Shown piece after piece: positions 7,818-18,619 of a DNA stretch of 64,000 nucleotides. Location of the stretch: NCBI GenBank assembly GCA_034432595.1, contig DAOUBT010000033.1, positions 1 to 64,000 on the forward strand, read 5' to 3'. How positions within the stretch are numbered: the first letter of the stretch is position 1; the number at the start of each line of letters is the position of its first letter. The notes under the pieces were generated by a model. The model had not been told where the DNA came from and did no database searches. It saw nothing but the letters and a program-made list of their open reading frames with translations. This stretch comes from DAOTZR01 sp034432595. GTDB taxonomy: Bacteria; Chloroflexota; Anaerolineae; B4-G1; SLSP01. The position numbers and the translations under genes are program-made.

Positions 7818-7879
7818 TGGGCCGGTCAAGTAAGGCTTTGCGCTTATGATCCAAGCTTATTTTCAACAAGGAGGCACAC

Positions 7880-11440
<3,561 letters not shown>

Positions 11441-11457
11441 CCCCTTGCTGCAACGCG

Positions 11458-11493
11458 CAGGCGCCGGTCATCCGACCGGCGCCTGTTTTGTTA
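11458..11493 (+). terminator. Rho-independent terminator of porA
   Basis: A perfect 12-bp stem (11458-11469 with 11474-11485, loop ATCC) is followed by TTTTGTT. It lies 17 bases after the oxidoreductase stop codon. Confidence 0.9.
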
Positions 11494-11583
11494 TAAGCAG
11501 GAAACGGGTATGCGCGTTCGAGGGTACCGTGGCGTCCCCCCACCGGCGCATCCAGGCCGGGAAATAGAAAAAGCGGACCCGAT

Positions 11584-12354
11584 CTACGCCTCCAGGACCA
11601 CCACGTGACGGTCGTCCACCTCGATGACCGTGATGGGTACCCCATAGGTCGCCGTGAGCCGTTCCGCCGTCAGGGCCGTGCCGTTCTCTCCCGCGGCCAA
11701 CACCTGTCCATCGCGCATCAGCACCACGTAGTCGGCCACCAGCGCTGCCGCGCTAGGGTCGTGCGTGGTAAAGATCACCGTTGTCCCCTGCGCCGCCAGG
11801 GTCCGCATGAGCTGCAAAACGCGCTTTTGATTGCCCAGGTCCAGGTGCGAAGTCGGCTCATCCAGCAGCAGGATGCGGGGCTCTTGCGCCAGCGCGCGCG
11901 CTACGGTGACCAGTTGCCGCTCTCCGCCGCTGAGGGTGGTGACGGGGCGCGCGCGCAAATGGACAGCCCCCACCGTCTCCAAAGCCCGGCACGCGACCTG
12001 ACGGTCAGCTTCGCGCGGCGTCTCCAGCAATTCCAGATAGGGCGCTCGCCCCAACAACACGTACTCCAGCACGGTAAAATCGAAGGGGATGTACTCATCC
12101 TGCGGCACCAGGCCCACCAGACGCCCCATCTCACGCCGTCCATAGGCCTGACGAGGCCGACCGTCCAGCCAAATCTGCCCGCTGCGCGGCGTCAACAACC
12201 CAACCATCAGGTGCAGCAAGGTGCTCTTCCCTGCGCCATTCGGCCCCAGGATGGCAGTCACCTTTCCCGCGGGGAAATCCAACGTGAACCCCTCCAGCAC
12301 AGGCCGGGCATCATAACCAAAACATAACGCCTCTAACGTGATGATGGGTTTCAT
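11584..12354 (-). CDS. Metal-chelate (siderophore/cobalamin-type) ABC transporter ATP-binding protein
   Basis: The 256-residue ATPase is of the FepC/BtuD type. Walker A is LGPNGAGKSTLL (about residues 36-47), the signature is LSGGERQLVTVAR, and Walker B is ILLLDEPTSHLDLG, followed by the switch His in TTHDPSAAALVAD. It energises the FecCD permease encoded just upstream, overlapping by 4 bases (ATGA type). The substrate could be a ferric siderophore, haem, cobalamin or an oxyanion; sequence alone does not decide. It is the last gene of the minus-strand transport cluster that seems to be headed by padR. Confidence 0.88.
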   Translation of the reverse strand: MKPIITLEALCFGYDARPVLEGFTLDFPAGKVTAILGPNGAGKSTLLHLMVGLLTPRSGQIWLDGRPRQAYGRREMGRLVGLVPQDEYIPFDFTVLEYVLLGRAPYLELLETPREADRQVACRALETVGAVHLRARPVTTLSGGERQLVTVARALAQEPRILLLDEPTSHLDLGNQKRVLQLMRTLAAQGTTVIFTTHDPSAAALVADYVVLMRDGQVLAAGENGTALTAERLTATYGVPITVIEVDDRHVVVLEA

Positions 12355-13334
12355 CGCAACCGCTCCGGAGCTTTGTGCACCATCAGGCCGATAAACACCA
12401 GCGCGCCCACCAGGGAGGTGAGAATGCCCAGTGGAATCTCACCGGGAAGGAGGGTGCGGGCCAGGTCGTCGCAAATCACCACGAAAATCGCGCCCATCAA
12501 CAGGGAGGCGGGGAGCGCGCGCTGCGCGTCCGCACCGAGCAACCGCCGCGCCAGATGGGGCACAATCAACCCAACCCAACCGACAATGCCCGACACCGAG
12601 ACCACGGCCGCCGTAGCCGCCACCGCTGCGACCAATAAGACCGTCCGCTCGCGCGCCGGTTGCGTGCCCAGAGAGAAAACCGTCTCATCCTGCAACGCCA
12701 GGAGATTGAGCCGCCAGCGCATCAACACCAGCAGCACCAGCGCCGGCAAAGCCATGGGCACCACCATCCCCAGTTTCGTCCAGGTGATGCCGGATAGCCC
12801 GCCCAACGTCCAGAAAACGATATCCTGAAGCTGCGTCAGCGGATCGGCCATGTATTTGAGGATGCCCACCCCGGACGAGAATAACGCCGAAACAGCAATG
12901 CCGGCCAACACCAGCCGCAACACCCACCCGCCATAACGAATGCGCCGCGCCAGAAAATACGAAAGAGCCAGGCCCAGGCAGGCAAACAGCGCCGCGCTGA
13001 CCTGCAACGTTCCGGCCTGCGGACCGATGACGATGATGCTGAAAGCCGCGCCAAAAGCCGCTCCCTGAGAGATGCCCAGGAAGCCCGGTTCCACCAGCGG
13101 GTTGCGGAAAATCATCTGTAACACGGTGCCGGAAGCTGCCAGCGCCATCCCCAGAAGACAGGCCGTCAGGATACGCGGCAAACGCAGCATGAGCACCAGC
13201 CGCTGCGCCGTGGCATCGTGGAACAAACGGAAGGGAGACATGCCGTAAGGCGCGGGGTACCTTCCTACCAGCAAGGAAAGCCCCAACACCACCAGCAAAA
13301 CCAGCGTAAGCCCCCAGACAATGCGTCGTTTCAT
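12351..13334 (-). CDS. FecCD-family ABC transporter permease
   Basis: The 327-residue protein is almost entirely hydrophobic, with about ten helices, and belongs to the BtuC/FecCD family. Family hallmarks include LPRILTACLLGMALAASGTV (about residues 50-69), NPLVEPGFLGISQGAAFGA and GWVGLIVPHLARRLLG. It is expected to form a homodimeric channel with the ATPase downstream. A strong hairpin (13350-13376) separates it from the binding-protein gene, so the permease is probably made in smaller amounts. Confidence 0.9.
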   Translation of the reverse strand: MKRRIVWGLTLVLLVVLGLSLLVGRYPAPYGMSPFRLFHDATAQRLVLMLRLPRILTACLLGMALAASGTVLQMIFRNPLVEPGFLGISQGAAFGAAFSIIVIGPQAGTLQVSAALFACLGLALSYFLARRIRYGGWVLRLVLAGIAVSALFSSGVGILKYMADPLTQLQDIVFWTLGGLSGITWTKLGMVVPMALPALVLLVLMRWRLNLLALQDETVFSLGTQPARERTVLLVAAVAATAAVVSVSGIVGWVGLIVPHLARRLLGADAQRALPASLLMGAIFVVICDDLARTLLPGEIPLGILTSLVGALVFIGLMVHKAPERLR

Positions 13335-13349
13335 AGGCGTAAAGCCATA

Positions 13350-13376
13350 GGGGCAGGGTTAAAGCAACCCTGCCCC
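13350..13376 (-). terminator. Intra-operon hairpin between binding protein and permease genes
   Basis: GGGGCAGGGTT and AACCCTGCCCC form an 11-bp stem with a 5-base loop, just after the binding-protein stop codon (read on the minus strand). No long T tract follows, so it more likely stabilises the upstream message or causes partial termination than full termination. Confidence 0.55.
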
Positions 13377-13385
13377 ACCATGGAC

Positions 13386-14483
13386 TCAGGGCACCACAAC
13401 ATCGCCCTGCACGGACGGGATGATGTGCTGCCGAACCGCGGCTTCATCTATCCCGTAGAGTTTCCCGTAGAAGTCCACCAACTCCTGTTGCAAATCGGGC
13501 TTGAATTGATCGGGATGCAAACGCCCGGCAAGCCAGGTCAGGCCGAGGATCCAACGGGGATCCGGCTGATCCCAACTGTAAAAATCTTTGGGGAAGCCGT
13601 AGATGCGGCCCTGTTGCACGGCGGGGAGTGCCTGCCATTGCGGGTCGGCTTTCAAGCTCGCAACAACCTGATTGGGGTCGCCCTGATAGACAATCACCAT
13701 AACTGCATCGGGATTCCAGGCGAGGATTTGCTCCAGGTTCACCGTAGCCCAACCGCCGCCGGTCGCTGCCTCTTTCCACACCGGGATGCCCCCAGCCAAC
13801 TCGACCATCTGCGTTTGAATCCAGGCCGCCGGTGGAACCTTCAACGCCACCGCACCATCCTTTTCCGTGTACTGACAAACGAGCACGCGCGGACGTTGGG
13901 CTTCCGGCACGCTGCTGACGGCCTGCGTCACCTGCGCAGTCTTCTCCGTGTAGAAACGGCTGAGCATCTCCGCGCGCGCCACGTCCCCGAAAAGCTGCCC
14001 CAGGGTGAGCAAATCCCGCTGATACTGCTCCGGCGTCTCCAGATCCACATAGACCACCTTAATGCCCAACTGTTCCAGCGGTTGCCCCAGGCTTTCGGCC
14101 ATGTAGCTCTTCAGCACCACAACATCGGGATTCAGCGGCGCAATCTGCTCTACCCCGGCATCCGGCTCCAGCGTCAGCTTCTGGGCAAAATCGGCGTCCA
14201 CCAGGGATAAGAAAGCCGCGCTGGCCTGTGCGCCGCGGCCCGTAGCCAGGACCCGCTCCACCGCCTGCGGGAAGAGATAAAGCGCATCGGTCACGATAAA
14301 GACTGCCTTACCGGCCACCACAATCCGCTGCGGCGGGGTAGAAAAGGTCACCGTGCGCCCCAGGGCATCCGTCACCACCGTCTCGGCAGAGGTGGGCATG
14401 GACGTGGGGGTCGGCGTGGTCCGGCACCCGGTCAAAGCTAACACGGTCACCAACAATAGGCTGATTACAAGCTTGAAACGCAT
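13386..14483 (-). CDS. Metal-chelate ABC transporter substrate-binding lipoprotein
   Basis: The 365-residue protein starts with a signal ending in ALTGC (lipobox) and a short Pro/Thr linker. It then shows the two-lobe fold of FepB/BtuF proteins: VVTDALGRTVTF, PQRIVVAG, LNPDVVVLKSYM in the first lobe and WNPDAVMVIVY, LPAVQQGRIYGFP in the second, joined by a long helix. AGGAGGGTC lies before the ATG on the minus strand. Its ligand is probably a chelated metal or corrinoid; the DFYSWDQPDPRW motif near the end may help in a family search. It is followed by the permease and ATPase genes and preceded by padR. Confidence 0.87.
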   Translation of the reverse strand: MRFKLVISLLLVTVLALTGCRTTPTPTSMPTSAETVVTDALGRTVTFSTPPQRIVVAGKAVFIVTDALYLFPQAVERVLATGRGAQASAAFLSLVDADFAQKLTLEPDAGVEQIAPLNPDVVVLKSYMAESLGQPLEQLGIKVVYVDLETPEQYQRDLLTLGQLFGDVARAEMLSRFYTEKTAQVTQAVSSVPEAQRPRVLVCQYTEKDGAVALKVPPAAWIQTQMVELAGGIPVWKEAATGGGWATVNLEQILAWNPDAVMVIVYQGDPNQVVASLKADPQWQALPAVQQGRIYGFPKDFYSWDQPDPRWILGLTWLAGRLHPDQFKPDLQQELVDFYGKLYGIDEAAVRQHIIPSVQGDVVVP

Positions 14484-14505
14484 AGACCCTCCTCAAGGAA
14501 GTGAT

Positions 14506-14535
14506 GACATAGCGGTTTGCTCCGCGCCCCGTCAA
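14506..14535 (-). promoter_or_regulatory. Possible promoter of the metal-chelate transporter
   Basis: On the minus strand TTGACG (14535-14530) and TATGTC (14511-14506) are 18 bases apart. Further upstream is a dyad, TGAG-AATCG-CTCA (14589-14601), loosely like an iron-regulator site. Both are weak calls. Confidence 0.3.
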
Positions 14536-14653
14536 AAAGCACAGAGCGCCAACCCCAACCCAGGCAGGTTGAGCAGTTACCCAAGGAATGAGAATCGCTC
14601 ACGATAGACTTTCAGCCGAACGGCGACCGCTATGGCGGTGAGTTCCCCATGCT

Positions 14654-15199
14654 TCAAGCGGTATAAATGGCCTCGCAAGTGTCCAGCCAGGCCAGCATCG
14701 CTTCAATCTGTCCGCTGCGGAAGCGATAAACGAGCCAGGCATAACTATCCTTGCCTTCCACCGAAGCCGCCTGCTGCCGTTGCTCGGCCAGCCACTGTTC
14801 GCACATGGCACGCTGCCGGGCGAGCAGTCGGGCCACCACCTCCGATGAAACGCGCCGCGCAAAGTACAGCTTGGCCAAAAATTCCAGGCGGAAGGCACGT
14901 CCGCGTGCCACCGGTTGTTCCACCCAGGTGCGGAAAGTCGCCGCGCCTTGATCGGTCAAACGGAACACCTTGCGCGCCGGACGCCCTTCCTGCGCCTCCA
15001 GGGTAGAGGTCACATACCCTTCCTGCTCAAGCCGATCCAGCAGCGCGTAAAGTTGCCCTGGCTTGAGCCGCCAGACCACGCCCAGCTCCGCTGGCCGGCT
15101 GAGAAACTGATACATCTCATAGCCGTGCATAGGCCGTTCGTACAAAAAGCCCAGCAAGGCCTGCTCAACGGTTAGAGGAACCCGTGTCGTGTGGCTCAT
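14654..15199 (-). CDS. PadR-family transcriptional regulator
   Basis: The 181-residue protein has an N-terminal winged helix of the PadR type: EQALLGFLYERPMHGYEM (about residues 11-28), GQLYALLDRLEQEGYV and the wing GRPARKVFRLTDQG. A C-terminal helical part follows, of the longer subfamily. I choose the ATG at 15199 because residues before it, in the open frame up to 15286, run through the promoter and operator. The strong promoter 15286-15258 and the palindrome 15230-15248 lie directly upstream, so it probably represses itself. The transporter genes follow 170 bases later on the same strand and may belong to its regulon. Its effector is unknown. Confidence 0.88.
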   Translation of the reverse strand: MSHTTRVPLTVEQALLGFLYERPMHGYEMYQFLSRPAELGVVWRLKPGQLYALLDRLEQEGYVTSTLEAQEGRPARKVFRLTDQGAATFRTWVEQPVARGRAFRLEFLAKLYFARRVSSEVVARLLARQRAMCEQWLAEQRQQAASVEGKDSYAWLVYRFRSGQIEAMLAWLDTCEAIYTA

Positions 15200-15229
15200 C
15201 GTATTATCGCTTTCATGTTCACGGTGTAA

Positions 15230-15248
15230 ATATTCAAAAATTGAATAT
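15230..15248. promoter_or_regulatory. Palindromic operator candidate for PadR
   Basis: ATATTCAA and TTGAATAT form a perfect 8-bp inverted repeat around AAA. It covers about positions +4 to +22 of the padR transcript, a place where a bound dimer would block transcription. Confidence 0.65.
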
Positions 15249-15257
15249 GCGGGAAAA

Positions 15258-15286
15258 ATTATACCCACCTGAGGAGGAAATGTCAA
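15258..15286 (-). promoter_or_regulatory. Consensus promoter of padR
   Basis: On the minus strand a perfect TTGACA (15286-15281) and a perfect TATAAT (15263-15258) are exactly 17 bases apart. The expected start is near 15251, just before the palindromic operator. Confidence 0.85.
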
Positions 15287-15299
15287 GGGTGGTTTATCG

Positions 15300-15370
15300 G
15301 TAACGGCTTACCACGCTAAAACTAAGGGTCGCTTGGGGGGAATGGGCAAAGGCATGGCCTTCACCTGCCC
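15300..15370. repeat. Dispersed repeat copy (end motif plus hairpin)
   Basis: GTAACGGCTTACC (15300-15312) is followed by a hairpin of the family type (GGGCAAAGGC ... GCCTTCACCTGCCC, 15344-15370). The second end motif is absent, so the copy seems truncated. It lies between ribF and padR. Confidence 0.55.
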
Positions 15371-15417
15371 AAAACCCAACCAGAAGGAAACAGCGGGGCG
15401 CCTGAAAAGCGCTCCCC

Positions 15418-16326
15418 TTATCCCAGCCGCGCACGCGCCTCGGCCACGTCCCGTTCCATCTGTGCGCACAGCTCCGCCGCCGAAGTGAAGCGCAGTTCCG
15501 GACGCAAATAGGCTTCCAGTTCCAACGTGAGGATAGCGCCGTATAAATCGCCGGCAAAATCGAGGAGATAGGCTTCTACTGTGGGACGCGCGCTGGGATA
15601 GGTGGGACGCACGCCGATGTTCACCAGCGCCGTGTACACGCCCATCGGCGTGTGCGCGCGCGCCAGATAGACGCCATACGCGGGCAGCAGGCGCTCCGGC
15701 GGCACCTGCACATTCGCTGTCGGGAACCCCAACTGCCGGCCCCGCCCATCCCCGTGGATGACCGGGCCGCGCAAGCGATAGGCGTAGCCCAGACAGGCGT
15801 TCGCCTCTTGCAGCTTGCCCGCCAGCAGTGCGCGGCGGATGCGGCTGCTGTGAATCGGCTCCCCTTCCCACATCACCGGCGGTACTATGTTGACCTGATA
15901 GCCGTGATGGGCCGCATGCGCGCGCAAAAAAGCCACGTTGCCGCGCCGCTCGCGTCCAAAAGCGAAATCCTCACCCACCCACAGCGCACAGACCGGCACA
16001 TAACGCAAGAGCTGCGCCAGGAACGCTTCCGGCTCCTGTTGCGCGAAAGCACGGTCAAAACGCAACACCAGCGCCCCGGCGAGGCCCTGATCAGCCAAAA
16101 GCTCCAACCGCTCTGCTAACGTGGTGAGCAAGCCTTCGCCATTGCCCCCCAACACCTGCCGTGGCAACGGATCAAAGGTGAGCGCCCAGGCCGCGCAACC
16201 CGTGCTCAGCGCGCCTTGCAGCAGGGCCTGATGACCGCGATGCACGCCGTCGAAGGCGCCGATGGCCAGCGCTACCGGCCCCCGCGCCGTAAAATCGGCA
16301 AGCGCCCGCACGACCTGAAAACTCAT
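15418..16326 (-). CDS. ribF: Bifunctional riboflavin kinase/FAD synthetase RibF
   Basis: The 302-residue enzyme phosphorylates riboflavin to FMN and adenylylates FMN to FAD. The N-terminal nucleotidyltransferase domain has GAFDGVHRGHQALL (about residues 22-35, the HxGH-like ATP site) and HSSRIRRALLAG. The C-terminal flavokinase has GDGRGRQLGFPTANV (about 188-202). A much longer open frame exists upstream, but it runs across truB in another phase; ATG 16326 overlaps the truB stop by 4 bases (ATGA) and matches the family start. It is the last gene of the nusA operon. Confidence 0.93.
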   Translation of the reverse strand: MSFQVVRALADFTARGPVALAIGAFDGVHRGHQALLQGALSTGCAAWALTFDPLPRQVLGGNGEGLLTTLAERLELLADQGLAGALVLRFDRAFAQQEPEAFLAQLLRYVPVCALWVGEDFAFGRERRGNVAFLRAHAAHHGYQVNIVPPVMWEGEPIHSSRIRRALLAGKLQEANACLGYAYRLRGPVIHGDGRGRQLGFPTANVQVPPERLLPAYGVYLARAHTPMGVYTALVNIGVRPTYPSARPTVEAYLLDFAGDLYGAILTLELEAYLRPELRFTSAAELCAQMERDVAEARARLG

Positions 16327-17201
16327 GCCGGCTCCCACACCAGCTCCGGTTGCCACAGCCCCGTCCCGGTGGGGACGAGCAACGCCAGCCAGCGCCCATC
16401 CGGGGCGAAGGCGCGCAGGGGTGGCGCCGCTTCCACGGCGGGGAGGGCGATGCGCATCCCGTGCTGCACCGCGCGTGCCTGTTCCGCATCCAGCTCTACG
16501 CGCGGCAGATGTGCCAGCGCCTCCGCGGGTGGGATAAGCGCCTCGGATAGCGTTCCGGCCTCGGCCAGCACCTGCACGCGCTCCAGCGGCAGACACGCCT
16601 CCACGCGGAAACGCCCGGCGGCCACGCGCCGCAGCTCGCGCACGTGCCCGCCGCAGCCCAAACGCGCCCCCCAATCGCGCGCCAGACTGCGCACATAGGT
16701 CCCCGCCGAACACGTCAGCGCAATCAGGGCGTCGGGGGGCGTCCATTCCAGCAACTCCAGCGCGTGAAACACCACGCGGCGGGTGGGGATCGTGACCGTC
16801 TCCCCACGGCGCGCGCGCCGATACAGAGGCACGCCGTTCTGCTTGATGGCGGAAAAAGCGGGTGGCGTCTGCTCCTGTTCGCCCAGGAAGCCCGCCAGCG
16901 TAGCCGCGAGCGTAGCCGCGTCGCAGGTCACCGGCGCGGTGCTCAACACCTCGCCTTCGGCGTCATCGGTGGACGTGGTCACGCCGAGGCGGATGCGCGC
17001 AAGGTAACTTTTTGTATCGTGCATGAGGTAAGAAGCGAGGCGCGTAGCGCGCCCCAGCAACAAAACCAGCACCCCCGTCGCCAGCGGATCGAGCGTACCG
17101 GCATGACCGATCCGCCGCTCCCCGCTCCAGCGCCGCACGCGCGCCACCACGTCATGCGAGGTCATGCCCGCAGGCTTATCAACCAGCAACAGACCGTCCA
17201 T
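16323..17201 (-). CDS. truB: tRNA pseudouridine(55) synthase TruB
   Basis: The 292-residue enzyme converts U55 of the T-loop of tRNAs to pseudouridine. The catalytic Asp38 is in HAGTLDPLATGVL, preceded by LLVDKPAGMTSHDVV, both diagnostic of TruB. The C-terminal part carries a PUA-like region. Its start overlaps the end of nrnA by 23 bases and its stop overlaps the ribF start by 4, as in a tightly packed operon. Confidence 0.94.
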   Translation of the reverse strand: MDGLLLVDKPAGMTSHDVVARVRRWSGERRIGHAGTLDPLATGVLVLLLGRATRLASYLMHDTKSYLARIRLGVTTSTDDAEGEVLSTAPVTCDAATLAATLAGFLGEQEQTPPAFSAIKQNGVPLYRRARRGETVTIPTRRVVFHALELLEWTPPDALIALTCSAGTYVRSLARDWGARLGCGGHVRELRRVAAGRFRVEACLPLERVQVLAEAGTLSEALIPPAEALAHLPRVELDAEQARAVQHGMRIALPAVEAAPPLRAFAPDGRWLALLVPTGTGLWQPELVWEPA

Positions 17202-18162
17202 CTGTCCCTTTCAAGGCGCGCAACTGTGCCACAATCTCCTGCGCCGCAGCTTCCAGCGGGCCGGGCAGAGAAAAACCTGCCGCCTGCGCGTGACCACCTC
17301 CGTGGTAACGCAGCACAATCGGCGTCAGGTCGTAACCCTGACGCGCGCGCAAGCTCACCTTGACGCTGCCGTCGCGCATCTCAATGAGCGCGGCCATGAG
17401 CTGTGCTCCGCCCGTCTGCGCCACCAGATTGCCGATCTCCAAATCCTCGTAATCTTCCACGCCCAGGCGCAGCTTCTCCACCAGCGGGACGGTCGTCCAG
17501 GCGATGCCGTCCTCCAACTGCAGGCGGCTGAGGGCCACACCGTGCAGCCGCATGACCACGTAGGGTTTCGAATCGAGCGCCTGCGCGGTCACCAGCGCGT
17601 AATCCCCGCCGGCGCGCATCAGCCGCGTCACCAGCGTCAGCACCTCCGGCGTCACGTTGGGGGTCCGCAGTCCGCGCGTGTCGGTGAGGATGCCGGTGAG
17701 CAGCGCCGTGGCGATAGGGCCGGCAGGCGAAACGCCCAAAGCGGCAATCACGCGCGCCATCACACAGGCGGTGGCCACAGCGGTTTCTTCGACGAGGTTC
17801 ACGTCACCAAAACCGGCGTTCGTTTTGTGATGGTCAATCACCAGCAAGGGAACGGAGCCGCGCCATGCGGGCTGATAGAGGCCGCCCATGCGCGCCGGGT
17901 CGCTCTGATCCACCGCCACCACGAGATCGGGGCGGAATGTCGGCGGGAGGGTTTGCAGGAAACTTGCCGCGCCGGGCAGAAAGGAGAAGCTTTCCGGCAC
18001 GGGATCGGCGCAAGCGACGACGGGGGCTTTCCCCAACGCCATGAGCGCCAGGCGCAAAGCCAAAGCCGACCCGATGGTATCGCCATCGGGTCGGGGGTGG
18101 GCAATCAGCAGCGGATGCTCACTCTTTTGGAGCAGGCGTTTCGCTTGCGTCAGCGCTTTCAT
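17179..18162 (-). CDS. nrnA: DHH-family phosphoesterase NrnA (oligoribonuclease/pAp phosphatase)
   Basis: The 327-residue protein has the DHH metal-binding motifs: HPRPDGDTIGS (about residues 23-33), VAVDQSD and VIDHHKT, and a C-terminal DHHA1 domain with YHGGGHAQAAGF. Such enzymes degrade nano-RNAs and dephosphorylate 3'-phosphoadenosine-5'-phosphate. I choose ATG 18162 (or 18168); the longer frame extends through rbfA in another phase. The start overlaps the acidic tail of rbfA by about 44 bases. Placement between rbfA and truB is the usual one. Confidence 0.9.
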   Translation of the reverse strand: MKALTQAKRLLQKSEHPLLIAHPRPDGDTIGSALALRLALMALGKAPVVACADPVPESFSFLPGAASFLQTLPPTFRPDLVVAVDQSDPARMGGLYQPAWRGSVPLLVIDHHKTNAGFGDVNLVEETAVATACVMARVIAALGVSPAGPIATALLTGILTDTRGLRTPNVTPEVLTLVTRLMRAGGDYALVTAQALDSKPYVVMRLHGVALSRLQLEDGIAWTTVPLVEKLRLGVEDYEDLEIGNLVAQTGGAQLMAALIEMRDGSVKVSLRARQGYDLTPIVLRYHGGGHAQAAGFSLPGPLEAAAQEIVAQLRALKGTDGRSVAG

Positions 18163-18613
18163 TCTCATCCTCAAAGAGCAACGCTGTTTCCTCGTCCAGG
18201 TCGGTCCAGTCCTCTTCTTCCTCTTCCTCGTCCGTGAGCGAAACCCCAGCAGCTTCGTCCTCCGCGGGCAGGGTGGCGCGCAGGCGTTGCAACAGCTCCT
18301 CGATGTGCGCGCCCTGCGCGAGTGAAGGGTCGTAGCGGAAGACCAGTTGCGGGATATTGCGCAGGCGCAACACGGGCACAAGGCTGTTGCGCAGCCAGCC
18401 CGCGGCTTTATCGAGCGCGCGCTGCGTCTCGACAACCTCATCCGCCGTACCAACCAGGCTATAGTAAACCACGGCGCGGGTGGTATCGCGATTGATTTCC
18501 ACGCCGGTAAGGGTAATGCGCGTCAGGCGTGGGTCGTTACTCTCTTCCAACAAAATCTGACTTAAATGACGCAGAATGAGCGCGTTCATGCGCCCCTGAA
18601 ATTTCTTGCTCAT
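18119..18613 (-). CDS. rbfA: 30S ribosome-binding factor RbfA
   Basis: The 164-residue protein assists late 16S rRNA maturation and cold adaptation. The KH-type core is at residues 1-115, with LRHLSQILLEESNDPRL near the start and the family region RNIPQLVFRYDPSL (about 106-119). A very acidic tail of about 40 residues follows (TDEEEEEEDWTDLDEE), longer than in most RbfA proteins. It starts 6 bases after infB. Confidence 0.9.
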   Translation of the reverse strand: MSKKFQGRMNALILRHLSQILLEESNDPRLTRITLTGVEINRDTTRAVVYYSLVGTADEVVETQRALDKAAGWLRNSLVPVLRLRNIPQLVFRYDPSLAQGAHIEELLQRLRATLPAEDEAAGVSLTDEEEEEEDWTDLDEETALLFEDENESADASETPAPKE

Positions 18614-18619
18614 GCTCCT

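Larger units (their letters stand above)
7409..7879. other. Intergenic region with repeat element and porA promoter
   Basis: This 471-base gap has no convincing gene. It holds a MITE-like repeat (7484-7613), a further GCCGTTAC motif copy at 7721-7728, and an AT-richer segment (about 7770-7820) in front of porA. Confidence 0.6.

Noticed and set aside
14484..14653. Cobalamin riboswitch before the metal-chelate transporter
   Set aside because: No B12-box-like sequence or multi-stem layout can be found.
16327..16746. N-terminal extension of ribF to 442 residues
   Set aside because: It overlaps truB in another phase and reads as Arg/Ala-rich noise; the ATG at 16326 matches the family start.
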